DNA of 64,000 bases from Halorussus gelatinilyticus (GCF_023238445.1 NZ_CP096658.1:186001-250000), one strand, 5' to 3'; counted from the first letter of the stretch, positions 50,495-59,314 are shown. Notes: a model not told the origin generated them from the sequence alone. Numbers and translations: made by a program.

Positions 50495-50704
50495 ATGAAC
50501 TACTACGACCTCATCCTCGGCCTGATTCCGCTCACTCTCCTCGGTCTCACCGCCCTTCTCACGACCGTCGGCGTTGGTCTCACGGCCGCCGTCCCGGTCG
50601 CTGGCGCGGTTTCCGTCGGGATGATCGGTCACGCGATGTTCGTCCGGACCCCGACCGACGCGCTCGGGACCGACGCCGCCGCGACTTCGGCCGTCAACCA
50701 GTAA
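50495..50704 (+). CDS. 69-residue membrane microprotein
   Basis: 69 residues with two hydrophobic segments: 'LILGLIPLTLLGLTALLTTV' and 'AAVPVAGAVSVGMIGHAMF', then a polar tail 'TPTDALGTDAAATSAVNQ'. An A+T-rich promoter region with GGATTTATG lies just upstream (50458-50466) and T-tracts follow. No function recognised; such small proteins are common in haloarchaea. Confidence 0.7.
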   Translation: MNYYDLILGLIPLTLLGLTALLTTVGVGLTAAVPVAGAVSVGMIGHAMFVRTPTDALGTDAAATSAVNQ

Positions 50705-50720
50705 TCGACTGGCCGTTCTC

Positions 50721-50746
50721 TCGCTTTTCCTCTCGACTTTTCTTCC
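50721..50746 (+). terminator. T-rich terminator
   Basis: Two T runs (CTTTTCC and CTTTTCTTCC) start 16 nt after the stop of the membrane microprotein. Confidence 0.5.
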
Positions 50747-50870
50747 CCACTCTTCCTCGGTGTGTTCTCGCACGTCGCTCTCGTTCCTCCCACCGGTCCG
50801 ACTACTTCGACGCACGTCGGCCGCCCGTCTGACGAATTTATTTGTGTCCGTGCTTCGGTGGATTCTCAAT

Positions 50871-51071
50871 ATGCATCAGGACCACCTCGACATGGAGTCG
50901 GTCACGCTCGAACTCTCCGAGGAGGAACTCGACGCTATCGACGACATCGCGTTCGCCGACCACCGGGACAACCGCGAGGCGGCGATACGCGAACTCCTCG
51001 ACAGGTGGATCAAAGAGCGCGAAAAGCCGGAATCCGAAGACTCGGACCCCGAGGCGGACTCCGGAGAGTGA
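50871..51071 (+). CDS. Ribbon-helix-helix (CopG-like) DNA-binding protein
   Basis: 66 residues. 'ESVTLELSEEELDAIDDIAF' gives the beta strand and first helix, and 'DNREAAIRELLDRWIKEREK' the second helix of an RHH fold; an acidic tail follows. Probably a dimeric repressor-type regulator. A TTTATT box lies about 32 bp upstream of the ATG, supporting this start over longer forms. Target genes are unknown. Confidence 0.78.
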   Translation: MHQDHLDMESVTLELSEEELDAIDDIAFADHRDNREAAIRELLDRWIKEREKPESEDSDPEADSGE

Positions 51072-51083
51072 GCCCGGCGAGAG

Positions 51084-51437
51084 CTACGGGTTGAAGTCGA
51101 ATCGGGGGCCGTCGTCCTCCTCGGGGTCCTCCGCGCCGGGTATCGTCGGACCGTCCACCGTCGGGGGAACGAACGACCGGTCTTCGGGGTCTACCTCCTC
51201 GCCGTCCTCGTACTTCACGAAGCTCAGGTAGTACACCTCGCCGCATCCCTCGCCGTCGGTTTCCTCGGCCCCGCAGACGAGTTCCACGCCGTCGGCGTCT
51301 TCGAAATCGTCGTAGGCGTCGGCGTACTCCCACCCGTCGAGCGGGTCGGGCGTCACGCACTTGTCGGCGAGGTAGCCCTCGCGTTCGAGAGCGGCGATGG
51401 CTCCGCATCGCGGGCAGTAGTATCGGACTTCGGTCAT
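51084..51437 (-). CDS. Zinc-binding acidic protein
   Basis: 117 residues. N-terminal knuckle 'RYYCPRCGAIAALEREGYLA' with CPRC, and further Cys at 'ADKCVTPD', 'LVCGAEE' and 'GEGCGEVYYL', enough for one or two zinc sites. The C-terminus is very acidic and Pro-rich. Not recognised as a known family, though it appears conserved in style. Confidence 0.7.
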   Translation of the reverse strand: MTEVRYYCPRCGAIAALEREGYLADKCVTPDPLDGWEYADAYDDFEDADGVELVCGAEETDGEGCGEVYYLSFVKYEDGEEVDPEDRSFVPPTVDGPTIPGAEDPEEDDGPRFDFNP

Positions 51438-51719
51438 GGGAGACCGTTGGCGGGGCGGCTACTTTCGACTATCGCCGAGGAGCGTTCGATGTGTCTCGTC
51501 TGGTCTCGCGGACCCGCGTCGAACGAGTAGGGAAGCGAACTGTAGCCGACACGAAGGAGTCTCCCACACCGGCCAGCGCACGCCGGAGTGAAGGGGGCAG
51601 TACAGCGAACCCGGAAACAGAAGCGGCGACCCCGCGAAGGCCTCCGGTTTCCGACCGCGAATCCGCGTCTGGTGCGTCGAGAAGCAAGACCTTTGGCGCG
51701 CGCCGGAGACCCTTCGTGT

Positions 51720-52571
51720 ATGATAGACGAGACGGTCGAGGAGATTCGGGAGATGCAGACCCACAGCTCCTCCGTCGTCGCCGTGAAGGCCGCCCGCGCG
51801 CTGGAGGACCTCCGCGAGCGCGAGTTCGCCTCGGTCGAGGACTTCGAGCGCGACCTCGAACGCAACTCGTCGGCGCTCCGTCGCGCCAACCCCTCCCACG
51901 CTTCGCTGGTGACGACCCAGCGCGCCATCGTCTCGATGGTCGAGGACGCCGACGCGGGAACCGTCGAGGAGGCCAAGGCGGCGCTCGACGGCGCGGTCGA
52001 TAGGGTGGTCGAGCAGGTCGAGACCGCCAAGCGCCGGGCCGCCCAGAACGCGATGGACTTCGTGGAGGACGGCGCGACCATCATGACGCACGACTACTCC
52101 TCGACGGTGCTGGAGGCCATCGAGCGGGCGGTCTCCGACGGGCGCTACCTGACGGTGTACGTCACCGAGGCGCGGCCGCGCTACCTCGGTCGCAAGACCG
52201 CCCGCGCACTCGCGGAGATGGACCGCGTGGACGCCCACCTCGTCGTGGACGGGGCCTGCGGTCACTACCTGCCCGAGTGCGACCGCGTGCTGTTGGGCAT
52301 GGACTGCATCGTCGAGGACACCCTCTACAACCGCATCGGCACCTTCCCGTTGGCCGCGACCGCGGACAGCGTGGACGTTCCGGTCACGGTGGTCGGCTCC
52401 TCGGCAAAGCTGGTCGGCGAGGGCTTCCGGTTCGAGAACGACTTCCGGTCGCCCAGCGAGGTGCTGCTGGAACCCGCGGAGGGCTTCTCGGTGGAGAACC
52501 CGGCCTACGACGCGACGCCGACCGACCTGCTCGATTCGGTCGTCACCGACGAGGGCGTCCGGGAGTTCTGA
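51720..52571 (+). CDS. eIF-2B alpha/beta/delta-like protein (not a clear R15P isomerase)
   Basis: 283 residues. Helical N-terminal half ('VKAARALEDLREREF', 'LRRANPSHASLVTTQRAIV') and a Rossmann-like C-terminal half ('TVYVTEARPRYLGRKTARAL', 'LLGMDCIVEDTLYNRIGTFP'), the fold shared by eIF-2B subunits, methylthioribose-1-phosphate isomerase and ribose-1,5-bisphosphate isomerase. In the active-site loop this protein has 'IMTHDYSSTV' where R15P isomerase has a Cys (THCHS type), so isomerase activity is doubtful. The acid in 'LLGMD' is kept. Confidence 0.85.
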   Translation: MIDETVEEIREMQTHSSSVVAVKAARALEDLREREFASVEDFERDLERNSSALRRANPSHASLVTTQRAIVSMVEDADAGTVEEAKAALDGAVDRVVEQVETAKRRAAQNAMDFVEDGATIMTHDYSSTVLEAIERAVSDGRYLTVYVTEARPRYLGRKTARALAEMDRVDAHLVVDGACGHYLPECDRVLLGMDCIVEDTLYNRIGTFPLAATADSVDVPVTVVGSSAKLVGEGFRFENDFRSPSEVLLEPAEGFSVENPAYDATPTDLLDSVVTDEGVREF

Positions 52572-52614
52572 GGAGCCAGCAGGCCGAAGGGTCCGGACGC
52601 AGTAGCTTCCGCCG

Positions 52615-53070
52615 ATGGACCCGAGAAGCCGACTCGCGCACAACCTCACCGCCGAGTCGGAGGCCTACGGCTACACCCTCACCATCTGGGGGTCGGGCGC
52701 GATGCTCATTTACAAGGTCCAGACGCCCGACCTGTTTCACATCCTCCTGCTGGCGTTCGGTGCGATTCTGGGGTTCGCGGTCCTCGGGGCGTTCGCCTTC
52801 CAAGAGATGGTCCGGGAACCCGCCGAAGACGACACCCCGCTGGTCGTCACCTCGATGGTCCACGTCTTCTCGACGCTCGGCAATCTGGTCGTGGGCTACG
52901 TGCTGGTCCGGTTCGTCGTGACCCACTCGACGCCGGGGTGGCTGGCCTTCCCGCTCGTGGGGTTTCAGGCGACGTTCCTCTACAACGTCTTGCTCCTGCT
53001 GGAGGACTTCCTCTCCGAGCGGTTCGTGAAGGAGACCCGGTTCGGCGAGGACTTGGAAGAATCGGACTGA
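52615..53070 (+). CDS. Four-helix membrane protein
   Basis: 151 residues with four hydrophobic segments: 'TIWGSGAMLIYKV', 'LFHILLLAFGAILGFAVLG', 'VHVFSTLGNLVVGYVLV' and 'WLAFPLVGFQATFLYNVLL'. The N-terminus 'MDPRSRLAHNLTAESEAYGY' and the C-terminus are cytoplasmic-looking and charged. Not recognised. It starts 43 bp after the eIF-2B-like gene. Confidence 0.75.
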   Translation: MDPRSRLAHNLTAESEAYGYTLTIWGSGAMLIYKVQTPDLFHILLLAFGAILGFAVLGAFAFQEMVREPAEDDTPLVVTSMVHVFSTLGNLVVGYVLVRFVVTHSTPGWLAFPLVGFQATFLYNVLLLLEDFLSERFVKETRFGEDLEESD

Positions 53071-53081
53071 GAGGCGAGCGA

Positions 53082-54224
53082 CTACTCCACCGCGACCCAC
53101 TCGCCGCGCTCGTCGCTCTCCTGAATCGCCGCGAGGGCGCGCTGGACCGCCAGCCCGTCGTCGAAGTCGGGATGATACTCGTCCCCGGAGTCGATAGCCG
53201 ACAGGAACTCGTAGTTCTCGTGGACGAAGGTGTGTTCCCACCCGAGGACGTGGCCCGGCGGCCACCAGTGTTCGACGTAGGGGTCATCGGCGTCCGTGAC
53301 CAGAATCGTCTCGTAGCCCCGGTTGCCGTCGCGCAGGACCTCCAACTCGTTGAGGCGTTCGAGCGAGAACTTGAGGCTCCCCTCCGAGCCGTGAATCTCG
53401 ATGGCGTGGTCGTTCTTGTGCCCGTTGGCGAACCGCGAGGCCTCGAAGGTCGCCATCACGCCGCCTTCCAGTTCCGCTTGCGCGGAGTAGGCGTCGTCGA
53501 CCGTGACCTCGCGCGTCTCGCGTTCGGCGGTTTCACCGCCTTCCCGAGACTTCTCCGGAGTCTCGCTATCCTCCACCGGGCGCTCGTCCACGAAGGTCCG
53601 GCAGTGGCCCGAGACGCGTTCGAGGTCGCCGACGAGGAAGCGCGCGAGGTCGATGGTGTGCGCGCCGAGGTCGCCCAAGGCCCCGCTCCCGGCCATCTCC
53701 TCGCTGTTGCGCCACGACCACGGGGCCTCGGGGTCCACCAGCCAGTCCTGCAGGTAGCGCCCGCGGAAGTGGTGAATCTCGCCGAGTTCGCCGTCCTCGA
53801 TGAGGTTCTTGGCGTACCGGAGCGCCGGAACGAACCGGTAGTTGAACGCCGTCGCGGTCGGGACGCCCGCGGACTCGGCGGCCTCGGCCATGCGCTCGGC
53901 GCTTTCGAGGTCGTTGGCCAGCGGTTTCTCCGAGAGGACGGGGGTGCCGGCTTCCAGCGCGGCGATGGACGGCTCGGCGTGGACGTGGTTCGGCCCGAGG
54001 TTGTAGAAGGCGTCTACCTCGTCTACGACGTCCGCCCAGTCGGTCGCGGTGGTCTCGAACCCGAGGCGGTCGGCCGCGTCCGCGAGCGCCGCCTCGTCGC
54101 GGCCGACGAGGACGTGGCGCTCCACGTCCGGGGCGTCCGGGAAGAACATCGGGAGCCGAGCCAGCGCGTTCGCGTGGGCTTTGCCCATGAATCGGTAGCC
54201 GAGAACTCCGACTTTGAGAGTCAT
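53082..54224 (-). CDS. Gfo/Idh/MocA family NAD(P)-dependent oxidoreductase
   Basis: 380 residues. N-terminal Rossmann 'KVGVLGYRFMGKAHANALAR' and the signature 'VLSEKPLANDLESAERM' (EKP with catalytic Lys), then 'ATAFNYRFVPALRYAKNLI' and the C-terminal beta-sheet domain ('HHFRGRYLQDWLVDPEAPW', 'GDLGAHTIDLARFLVG' with His). These enzymes oxidise or reduce sugars and cyclitols such as inositol. A second sugar gene, a TIM-barrel isomerase, lies 1.1 kb to the right on the same strand. Confidence 0.93.
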   Translation of the reverse strand: MTLKVGVLGYRFMGKAHANALARLPMFFPDAPDVERHVLVGRDEAALADAADRLGFETTATDWADVVDEVDAFYNLGPNHVHAEPSIAALEAGTPVLSEKPLANDLESAERMAEAAESAGVPTATAFNYRFVPALRYAKNLIEDGELGEIHHFRGRYLQDWLVDPEAPWSWRNSEEMAGSGALGDLGAHTIDLARFLVGDLERVSGHCRTFVDERPVEDSETPEKSREGGETAERETREVTVDDAYSAQAELEGGVMATFEASRFANGHKNDHAIEIHGSEGSLKFSLERLNELEVLRDGNRGYETILVTDADDPYVEHWWPPGHVLGWEHTFVHENYEFLSAIDSGDEYHPDFDDGLAVQRALAAIQESDERGEWVAVE

Positions 54225-54316
54225 ATCGTCGCAGGTCTACTCGGCGAAGGTGCTTAGTGTTTCAGGAGACGGCGAGGCTTCGTCTGCCGTAGGCCGAAGA
54301 GCGAAGCGGCGGTGGT

Positions 54317-54700
54317 TCAGTCGTCGGTCTCCTCGGCCAACACCGACCGCAGCGCCGACGCGAGTTCCTTGAACCGGTCCATCTCCATCGCGTCGGTGGT
54401 CACGAACGCGCCGCGGTCGCCGACGATGACCCGCGTCAGGTAGCCGTGGTCGAACACGCGCATCGTGAACTGGTACGGGCCGAGTTCGGTCTCCTCGTAC
54501 AGCGTCTGGGAGCGGAATCCGAGTCGCTCGTTGTCGGCGAATCCCACGAGGTCGGCGTCGGATTCGAGGTCCTCGCGGAGGTAGAGCTGTTCCTCGTCGT
54601 CCTCGGTGAAGTACGTCACGCTCCGGAGTTCGTCGCCGACGGTCGTTCGACAGGTGCTGACTAGCTGGTCGGCGAGGTCGTCCGAGACTGTTTCCCCCAT
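54317..54700 (-). CDS. Conserved-looking haloarchaeal protein (DUF7522-like)
   Basis: 127 residues, alternating strands and helices: 'LVSTCRTTVGDELRSVTYF', 'LYLREDLESDADLVGFADNE', 'QFTMRVFDHGYLTRVIVGDR' and 'VTTDAMEMDRFKELASALR'. Resembles a common haloarchaeal DUF thought to be a sensor-like fold. No function known. Confidence 0.72.
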   Translation of the reverse strand: MGETVSDDLADQLVSTCRTTVGDELRSVTYFTEDDEEQLYLREDLESDADLVGFADNERLGFRSQTLYEETELGPYQFTMRVFDHGYLTRVIVGDRGAFVTTDAMEMDRFKELASALRSVLAEETDD

Positions 54701-54850
54701 AGCCTCCTCGTCAACCCACAGCAGGAAAAGTGCTAGTGGCGGTCGCCGGGATTCGGGAATCGGCGAGCGGGGACGTCGGTCCGGAGAACGAACGCGCGGA
54801 GACGACGGAACCGTCGGTTTTTTCTCCGTCCTCCGGGTTCCGAGAATCCC

Positions 54851-55342
54851 ATGGCCGGGACAGACGACGCCGCCGAGACGAACGACGACGCCATCAGAGT
54901 CACCGCGCGCGGCGTCGTCACCCGCGAGGAGGACGACGGCCGTCGGGGAGACGGCGACAGCGACGAGGAGCTACTGGTCGAGCGCGAGCGCGACCCCGCG
55001 GGCGAGGCCTTCTATCGACCGCTCGGGGGTGGCGTCGAGTTCGGCGAACACAGCCGGGACGCGCTCCGGCGAGAGTTCCGCGAGGAGCTGGGCGTCGAAC
55101 TCGCGGCGATTTCGTCGCTCGGGACCTACGAGGACGTGTTCACCGTCGCGGGCGAGACCCAACACGAGGTCTGGCGGCTCTACGAGGCCGACATCGCGGC
55201 GTCGTGGCCCTACGAGGAGGACGCCTTCACCGCGACCGAACCCGAGACCGGCGAGGAGATAGCGTGCGTCTGGAAGTCGGTCGGCGAGTTGGAAGGAGAC
55301 GGCGAGACGTTCTATCCCGCGGCGGCGCTGTCGGACCTGTAA
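54851..55342 (+). CDS. Nudix hydrolase
   Basis: 163 residues. A Nudix box is present in 'GGGVEFGEHSRDALRREFRE' followed by ELGVEL (pattern Gx5Ex7REUxEExGU). N-terminal acidic extension of about 40 residues. Hydrolyses a nucleoside diphosphate linked to another moiety; specificity is unknown. Its stop abuts the stop of the convergent isomerase gene with no spacer. Confidence 0.9.
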   Translation: MAGTDDAAETNDDAIRVTARGVVTREEDDGRRGDGDSDEELLVERERDPAGEAFYRPLGGGVEFGEHSRDALRREFREELGVELAAISSLGTYEDVFTVAGETQHEVWRLYEADIAASWPYEEDAFTATEPETGEEIACVWKSVGELEGDGETFYPAAALSDL

Positions 55343-56311
55343 TCAGGCCCAGTGAACTTCGCCGGGTTGCTCGCGGAACACCGCGCGCTGGAGCATGGCG
55401 ACCGCTTTTTCGAGGCCCTCGTTGGAACTGGTCAGCGAGTCCTCGTGTTCGATGGACAGAGCACCGTCGTAGCCGACCATCCGGAGCGTGCTCACGATGT
55501 CCTTCCAGTGTCCTTCGCCGTGGCCGTACCCCACGGAGCGGAACAGCCACGAGCGGTCGGCCTCCTCGTCGTAGGGCGTCGTGTCGAGAACGCCCTTCGT
55601 CCGGGCTTGGGCCTCGTAGACCTTAGTGTCCTTCGCGTGGAAGTGATGGATGGCGTCGCGTTCCCCGAGCAGGCGGATGGCGTCGGTGACGTCGATACCC
55701 TGCCAGTAGAGGTGCGAGGGGTCGAAGTTCGCGCCGATGCGCTCGCTGGTCTCCTCGCGTAACCGGAGCATCCCCGACGGTTCGTACACCAGCATGTTGG
55801 GGTGCATCTCGATGGCTACATCGACGCCGTGGTCGGCGGCGTGGTCGGCGACGTCCGACCAGTAGGGGATGGCGACCTCCTCCCACTGGTACTCGTGGGC
55901 TTCGGCATGTTCGCCGGGCCACGGCGCGGTTATCCAGTTGGGTGTCTCGTCGTTCGGACTCCCCGCCGGAAGCCCCGAGAAACACGTGACCGTGTTCACG
56001 TCCAACTGGTCGGCGAGTTCGATGGCTTCCCGCAACTCGACGTCGGCCTGCTCGGCGGTCTCGTCGTCGGGGTGGAGCGGATTGTTGTGCGTGGCCAGCG
56101 CCGAGATGCGCATCTCGTACTCGTCCAGCAGGTCGAAGAGGTGGTTCTGGGCCTCGTCGTCGTCCAGATACTCCTCGCGCGGCAGGTGGGTGTCGCCGGG
56201 GTGGCCCCCGACGCCGGGTTCGATGGCGTCCACGCCGATTCCGTGGAGGTACGCCATCGCGTCGTCCAGCGACTGCCCGTACAGCGGTGGTGTGTGAACG
56301 CCGATGTCCAT
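55343..56311 (-). CDS. Sugar phosphate isomerase/epimerase (IolE/IolI-type TIM barrel)
   Basis: 322 residues starting 'MDIGVHTPPLYGQSLDDAMA'. TIM-barrel features: 'VDAIEPGVGGHPGD', 'ALATHNNPLHPDD', 'VTCFSGLPAG', 'VDVAIEMHPNMLVY' (Glu), 'ANFDPSHLYWQG' (Asp/His), 'HHFHAKDTKVYEA' (His) and 'LSIEHEDSL' (Glu). Longer than most AP_endonuc_2 isomerases because of insertions. With the Gfo/Idh/MocA gene nearby, a role in cyclitol or sugar catabolism is likely. Confidence 0.9.
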   Translation of the reverse strand: MDIGVHTPPLYGQSLDDAMAYLHGIGVDAIEPGVGGHPGDTHLPREEYLDDDEAQNHLFDLLDEYEMRISALATHNNPLHPDDETAEQADVELREAIELADQLDVNTVTCFSGLPAGSPNDETPNWITAPWPGEHAEAHEYQWEEVAIPYWSDVADHAADHGVDVAIEMHPNMLVYEPSGMLRLREETSERIGANFDPSHLYWQGIDVTDAIRLLGERDAIHHFHAKDTKVYEAQARTKGVLDTTPYDEEADRSWLFRSVGYGHGEGHWKDIVSTLRMVGYDGALSIEHEDSLTSSNEGLEKAVAMLQRAVFREQPGEVHWA

Positions 56312-56427
56312 ACGTCGTCCACCACGGATGGATTGAATAAGATTGTGGGACCGCGACGGCAGCAGCGGTCCCGAGAACTGCCCCGAGTCCGCGCTTGTCC
56401 GAGTCCTCCCTTCGCCCCCGAGACGCG

Positions 56428-56928
56428 CTACTCTTCGGCCAACTGCACGTCGAGGCGCTCCTCCAGCGCCTCGATGAGCGCGCCGCCGACGTTGGCCTGA
56501 TTCGCCCGGCCCTGCTCGACCGCCAGCAGGTCGTTCTCGGCCACGTCCAGTTCGTCGGCGAGTTCGCCGCGCTGGAGTCCCTCGTCCCGTCTGGCCTGTT
56601 CGACCGTCTCGCCGTAATTCGAGACCAGATACGGGAGCGGGTCGTCGTCGTAGTTGGTGCCCTCCTCCTCCCAGTGGCGCGAGTCGCCGTCGTAGACGCC
56701 GCTGGCCTTCGCGGTGTTCTGGGCGGCCTTGCGCTTGCGCTCGCGCTCGTCGTCGCCGCCGGAGTCGGTCTGCTGGTTGTCGTTGTGCGAGGAGGCACAG
56801 TCCGAGCAGACCTGCAACAGCGCACCGGCCACGTTGGCCTCGGTCAGCGAGTCGCTCGACGTGCCACAGAGTTCGCACGAGCCGCCGCCACCACTGCCGG
56901 ACGACCCGCCGGTCGAATATTTAGCCAT
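56428..56928 (-). CDS. MBF1-like transcription factor (zinc ribbon + HTH)
   Basis: 166 residues. After a Gly/Ser-rich start, a zinc ribbon 'CELCGTSSDSL ... LQVCSDCASSH' (CxxC twice), a charged linker with KRK, and a C-terminal helix-turn-helix of the Cro/C1 type ('YGETVEQARRDEGLQRGELA', then 'LAVEQGRANQA'). This domain order is that of archaeal multiprotein bridging factor 1, linked to ribosomes and transcription. ATG at 56928 is inside a larger frame that is not believed. Confidence 0.88.
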   Translation of the reverse strand: MAKYSTGGSSGSGGGGSCELCGTSSDSLTEANVAGALLQVCSDCASSHNDNQQTDSGGDDERERKRKAAQNTAKASGVYDGDSRHWEEEGTNYDDDPLPYLVSNYGETVEQARRDEGLQRGELADELDVAENDLLAVEQGRANQANVGGALIEALEERLDVQLAEE

Positions 56929-57044
56929 ATGGAATCCAGTAGGGACACGAAGCATTTGAATACCCCGCTTGCCGGTCGGAACGACCGGTCGGCGGACCGG
57001 CAGGCCCAAACACTCTTTTCGGTGTGGTAACAATAAACAGGACA

Positions 57045-57569
57045 ATGGCGGACGACTCGACCGACGACCCGAACGACGCCGAAGACTCGCCGGACGCCGG
57101 GGATTCGCCGGACGTCGAGAACTCGCCGGCCGCCGAGGACCCGGACGGCGCGGCGGAGTCCGACGAGGCCGCGGCCTCGGCGCTGGTCGATACGGTGTTC
57201 GGTGCAATTTCGAGCGACCGCCGCCGCTACGCGCTTTACTACCTCCGCAACCGAGGGAAGACCGACGTCGAGACGCTGGCGACGGTCGTCGCGGGGTGGA
57301 CGAGTACGCTCGGGGACCCGACCGCGGTGGTGACGCCCGACGACCGCGAGCGCGTCCGAATCGCGCTCCACCACACGCACTTGCCGCGACTCGAACGCGA
57401 GGGGTTCGTCCGGTACGACCGCGAGACGGGGACGGTCGAACTCGCCGACGTGCCGGAACTGCTCGACACCGTACTGGCGCGCTCGCTCGACCAGCGACGA
57501 CGCGGGGTCGGCCCGCGGGCGACCGACGACTCCGACTGGAACGACTCTCGGACCGATGACGCTCCGTGA
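57045..57569 (+). CDS. Winged-helix regulator (DUF7344-type)
   Basis: 174 residues. A 45-residue acidic low-complexity start (Asp/Ser/Pro) is followed by a winged helix: 'SALVDTVFGAISSDRRRYAL' and YYLRNRG, 'DVETLATVVAGW' and 'LHHTHLPRLEREGFVRYDRE'. This is the common haloarchaeal DUF7344 HTH family. It overlaps the DICT-domain gene by 14 nt, so the pair is one functional unit. Confidence 0.83.
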   Translation: MADDSTDDPNDAEDSPDAGDSPDVENSPAAEDPDGAAESDEAAASALVDTVFGAISSDRRRYALYYLRNRGKTDVETLATVVAGWTSTLGDPTAVVTPDDRERVRIALHHTHLPRLEREGFVRYDRETGTVELADVPELLDTVLARSLDQRRRGVGPRATDDSDWNDSRTDDAP

Positions 57570-58260
57570 CTTCCTCGACGGGGTCGCCTCGTCGCGCCGG
57601 ACCGTCACGATGTTCGCACCCCGGCCCTGCGAGTCCGTCGAGACGTACTTCGAGAGTCGAAACGTGACCGTCGAGTACGAACCGATTCCCGACGACGGCA
57701 CCGACGGGTTCGTCGTCCTGAGCGTGGACGGCGAGTTCGTCGGGAGCGCGGGCGTCGCCGCGGTCCGCCACCTCGTCTCGCCGAGCGCGGCCGACCTCGA
57801 ACCGGGTGCGAACGAGGCGGTTCGCGCGGCGATGGACCTGCTCGCCGAGACCACCTTCGTTGCGTTCGAGCGTCGGCAACTGCTCGCGGCCAGCCGGGAA
57901 ATCGAGGACCGCGCTTACCGGGTCGGCCACGGGACGCTCCGGGCGGGATTCCAGTCGGCCCGCGCGTTGGCCGCCCAGCGCGACGCGTACGCGACCTTGG
58001 CTACCGAGACGCTGCTGGACGTCCACATCTACGGTCGCCTCGACTGGGAACCGGACGTGCCGGGCGCGACGGTTCACGCCGAAGCGCCGGGCGAAATCGG
58101 CGCGTTCTGGTTCGTCGTCTTCGACGGCGGCGACGCCGACCGGCAGGCCTGCGCGCTCCTCGCCGAGGAGTTCGAACCGGGGACGTTCCGCGGCTTCTGG
58201 ACCTACGACCCGGAACTGGTCGGAGAGGTCGGCGCGTATCTCGCGGCGACCTACGGGTGA
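57556..58260 (+). CDS. DICT sensory domain protein
   Basis: 234 residues. 'MTLRDFLDGVASSRRTVTMF' and 'FESRNVTVEYEPIPDDGTDG', 'LSVDGEFVGSAGVAAVRHLV', 'RQLLAASREIEDRAYRVGHG' match haloarchaeal DICT-type proteins, which are proposed sensors associated with diguanylate cyclases, circadian-type and light-related two-component systems. Overlap with the upstream HTH gene suggests that it sets that regulator's activity. Confidence 0.78.
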   Translation: MTLRDFLDGVASSRRTVTMFAPRPCESVETYFESRNVTVEYEPIPDDGTDGFVVLSVDGEFVGSAGVAAVRHLVSPSAADLEPGANEAVRAAMDLLAETTFVAFERRQLLAASREIEDRAYRVGHGTLRAGFQSARALAAQRDAYATLATETLLDVHIYGRLDWEPDVPGATVHAEAPGEIGAFWFVVFDGGDADRQACALLAEEFEPGTFRGFWTYDPELVGEVGAYLAATYG

Positions 58261-58317
58261 CCGTGCGAACGTTCGGAATCGACAGACCGAACTACCGACC
58301 GACCCCACCACGAGACG

Positions 58318-58719
58318 ATGAGCGACTACTCGTTTACCCACGACGTAGACGTTCGCTACCGCGACCTCGACCCGATGGGTCACGTGAACAACGGGGTCTA
58401 CGCGAGTTACCTCGAACAGGCCCGCATAGCGTACTTCGAACAGGTGCTGGACGTGCCGTTGCGCGACATCGAGTCCGTCCTCGCCAGCCTCGAACTCGAC
58501 TTCCGGCGACCGGTCGAGATGGACCACGACGTGACCGTCGCCATGCGCGTGCCCGAAATCGGCGAGTCGTCGCTCCCGATGGAGTACGAAGTGCGCGCCG
58601 ACGGCGCGGTCGCGGCCACCGGCGAGACGGTGCAGGTCGCCGTCGAGAGGGAGACCAAGTCCTCGCGGCCGATTCCGGAGTCGTGGCGCGAGAACATCCG
58701 GGAGTTCGAAGGACTGTAA
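58318..58719 (+). CDS. Hot-dog fold acyl-CoA thioesterase (4HBT-like)
   Basis: 133 residues, the normal length for this family. The catalytic loop 'VRYRDLDPMGHVNNGVYASY' has the conserved Asp and 'HVNN'. Then 'LASLELDFRRPVEMDHDVTV' and 'YEVRADGAVAATGETVQV' complete the hot-dog sheet. Cleaves acyl-CoA thioesters; specificity unknown. Confidence 0.92.
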   Translation: MSDYSFTHDVDVRYRDLDPMGHVNNGVYASYLEQARIAYFEQVLDVPLRDIESVLASLELDFRRPVEMDHDVTVAMRVPEIGESSLPMEYEVRADGAVAATGETVQVAVERETKSSRPIPESWRENIREFEGL

Positions 58720-59045
58720 CCGGGGCTTTCCGAAACGCGTGAACCGTTCGGACCGCGACGACACCGTTCATCGGTCGCGTTTGTGGCCGGGGATTCGGCT
58801 CGAGCGTGAACCGTCGTCACCGTTTATTCGCCTCTCGGTGGAACCGCCGCGTAGTGAACGACTTCGACCGAAGGCACGCCGCCCGCTCCGCCACCGACCG
58901 TGACGTTCCGTCCGAGCGTGAGGCGCTTTCCGACCGCGACGACACCGCCTGCGACCCTCTCGTTTCCGGACTCCTGCCACGCGACTACGCCGGTCGAGGC
59001 GCGAGGTTCGTTCGGCGTTCGAATCGCCAGCGCGAGGAGACGAGG

Positions 59046-59216
59046 ATGTACCGGGCGCTCGCGGTGGAAATCGAAGGTGAACCGACGACGCTTCTCGTCG
59101 GCCCGCAGGCCAGCGTCTCGCCGACGCGGGCGTACCGCATCGTGGCGGTCCGGGGCGTCCGGTCGGGCCGACTGGTGACGGTCAGATTCCGCCCGACGCG
59201 CTCGCCGACGAAGTGA
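59046..59216 (+). CDS. Small hypothetical protein
   Basis: 56 residues, 'MYRALAVEIEGEPTTLLVGP', 'TRAYRIVAVRGVRSGRLVTV', followed by a basic end. The upstream part of the ORF (from 58806) is Arg-rich and not believed. The internal ATG gives a beta-rich small protein; the evidence is weak and it could be non-coding. Confidence 0.35.
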   Translation: MYRALAVEIEGEPTTLLVGPQASVSPTRAYRIVAVRGVRSGRLVTVRFRPTRSPTK

Positions 59217-59314
59217 GGACTCCGGAGGTCGGGAGTCACGTCGATTGTTTGGAAGGACGGCAGCGCGTAGCTCTCGCTCGGGAGTTAGCGTCCGAAGGAA
59301 TTGTGCGTGGGTGC

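Noticed and set aside
51720-52571. Calling the eIF-2B-like gene ribose-1,5-bisphosphate isomerase
   Set aside because: The catalytic Cys position appears to be Asp, so only the wider family name is used.
58806-59045. N-terminal extension of the small hypothetical protein
   Set aside because: Very Arg- and Asp-rich random-looking sequence and no promoter; if the gene is real, the internal ATG is more likely.
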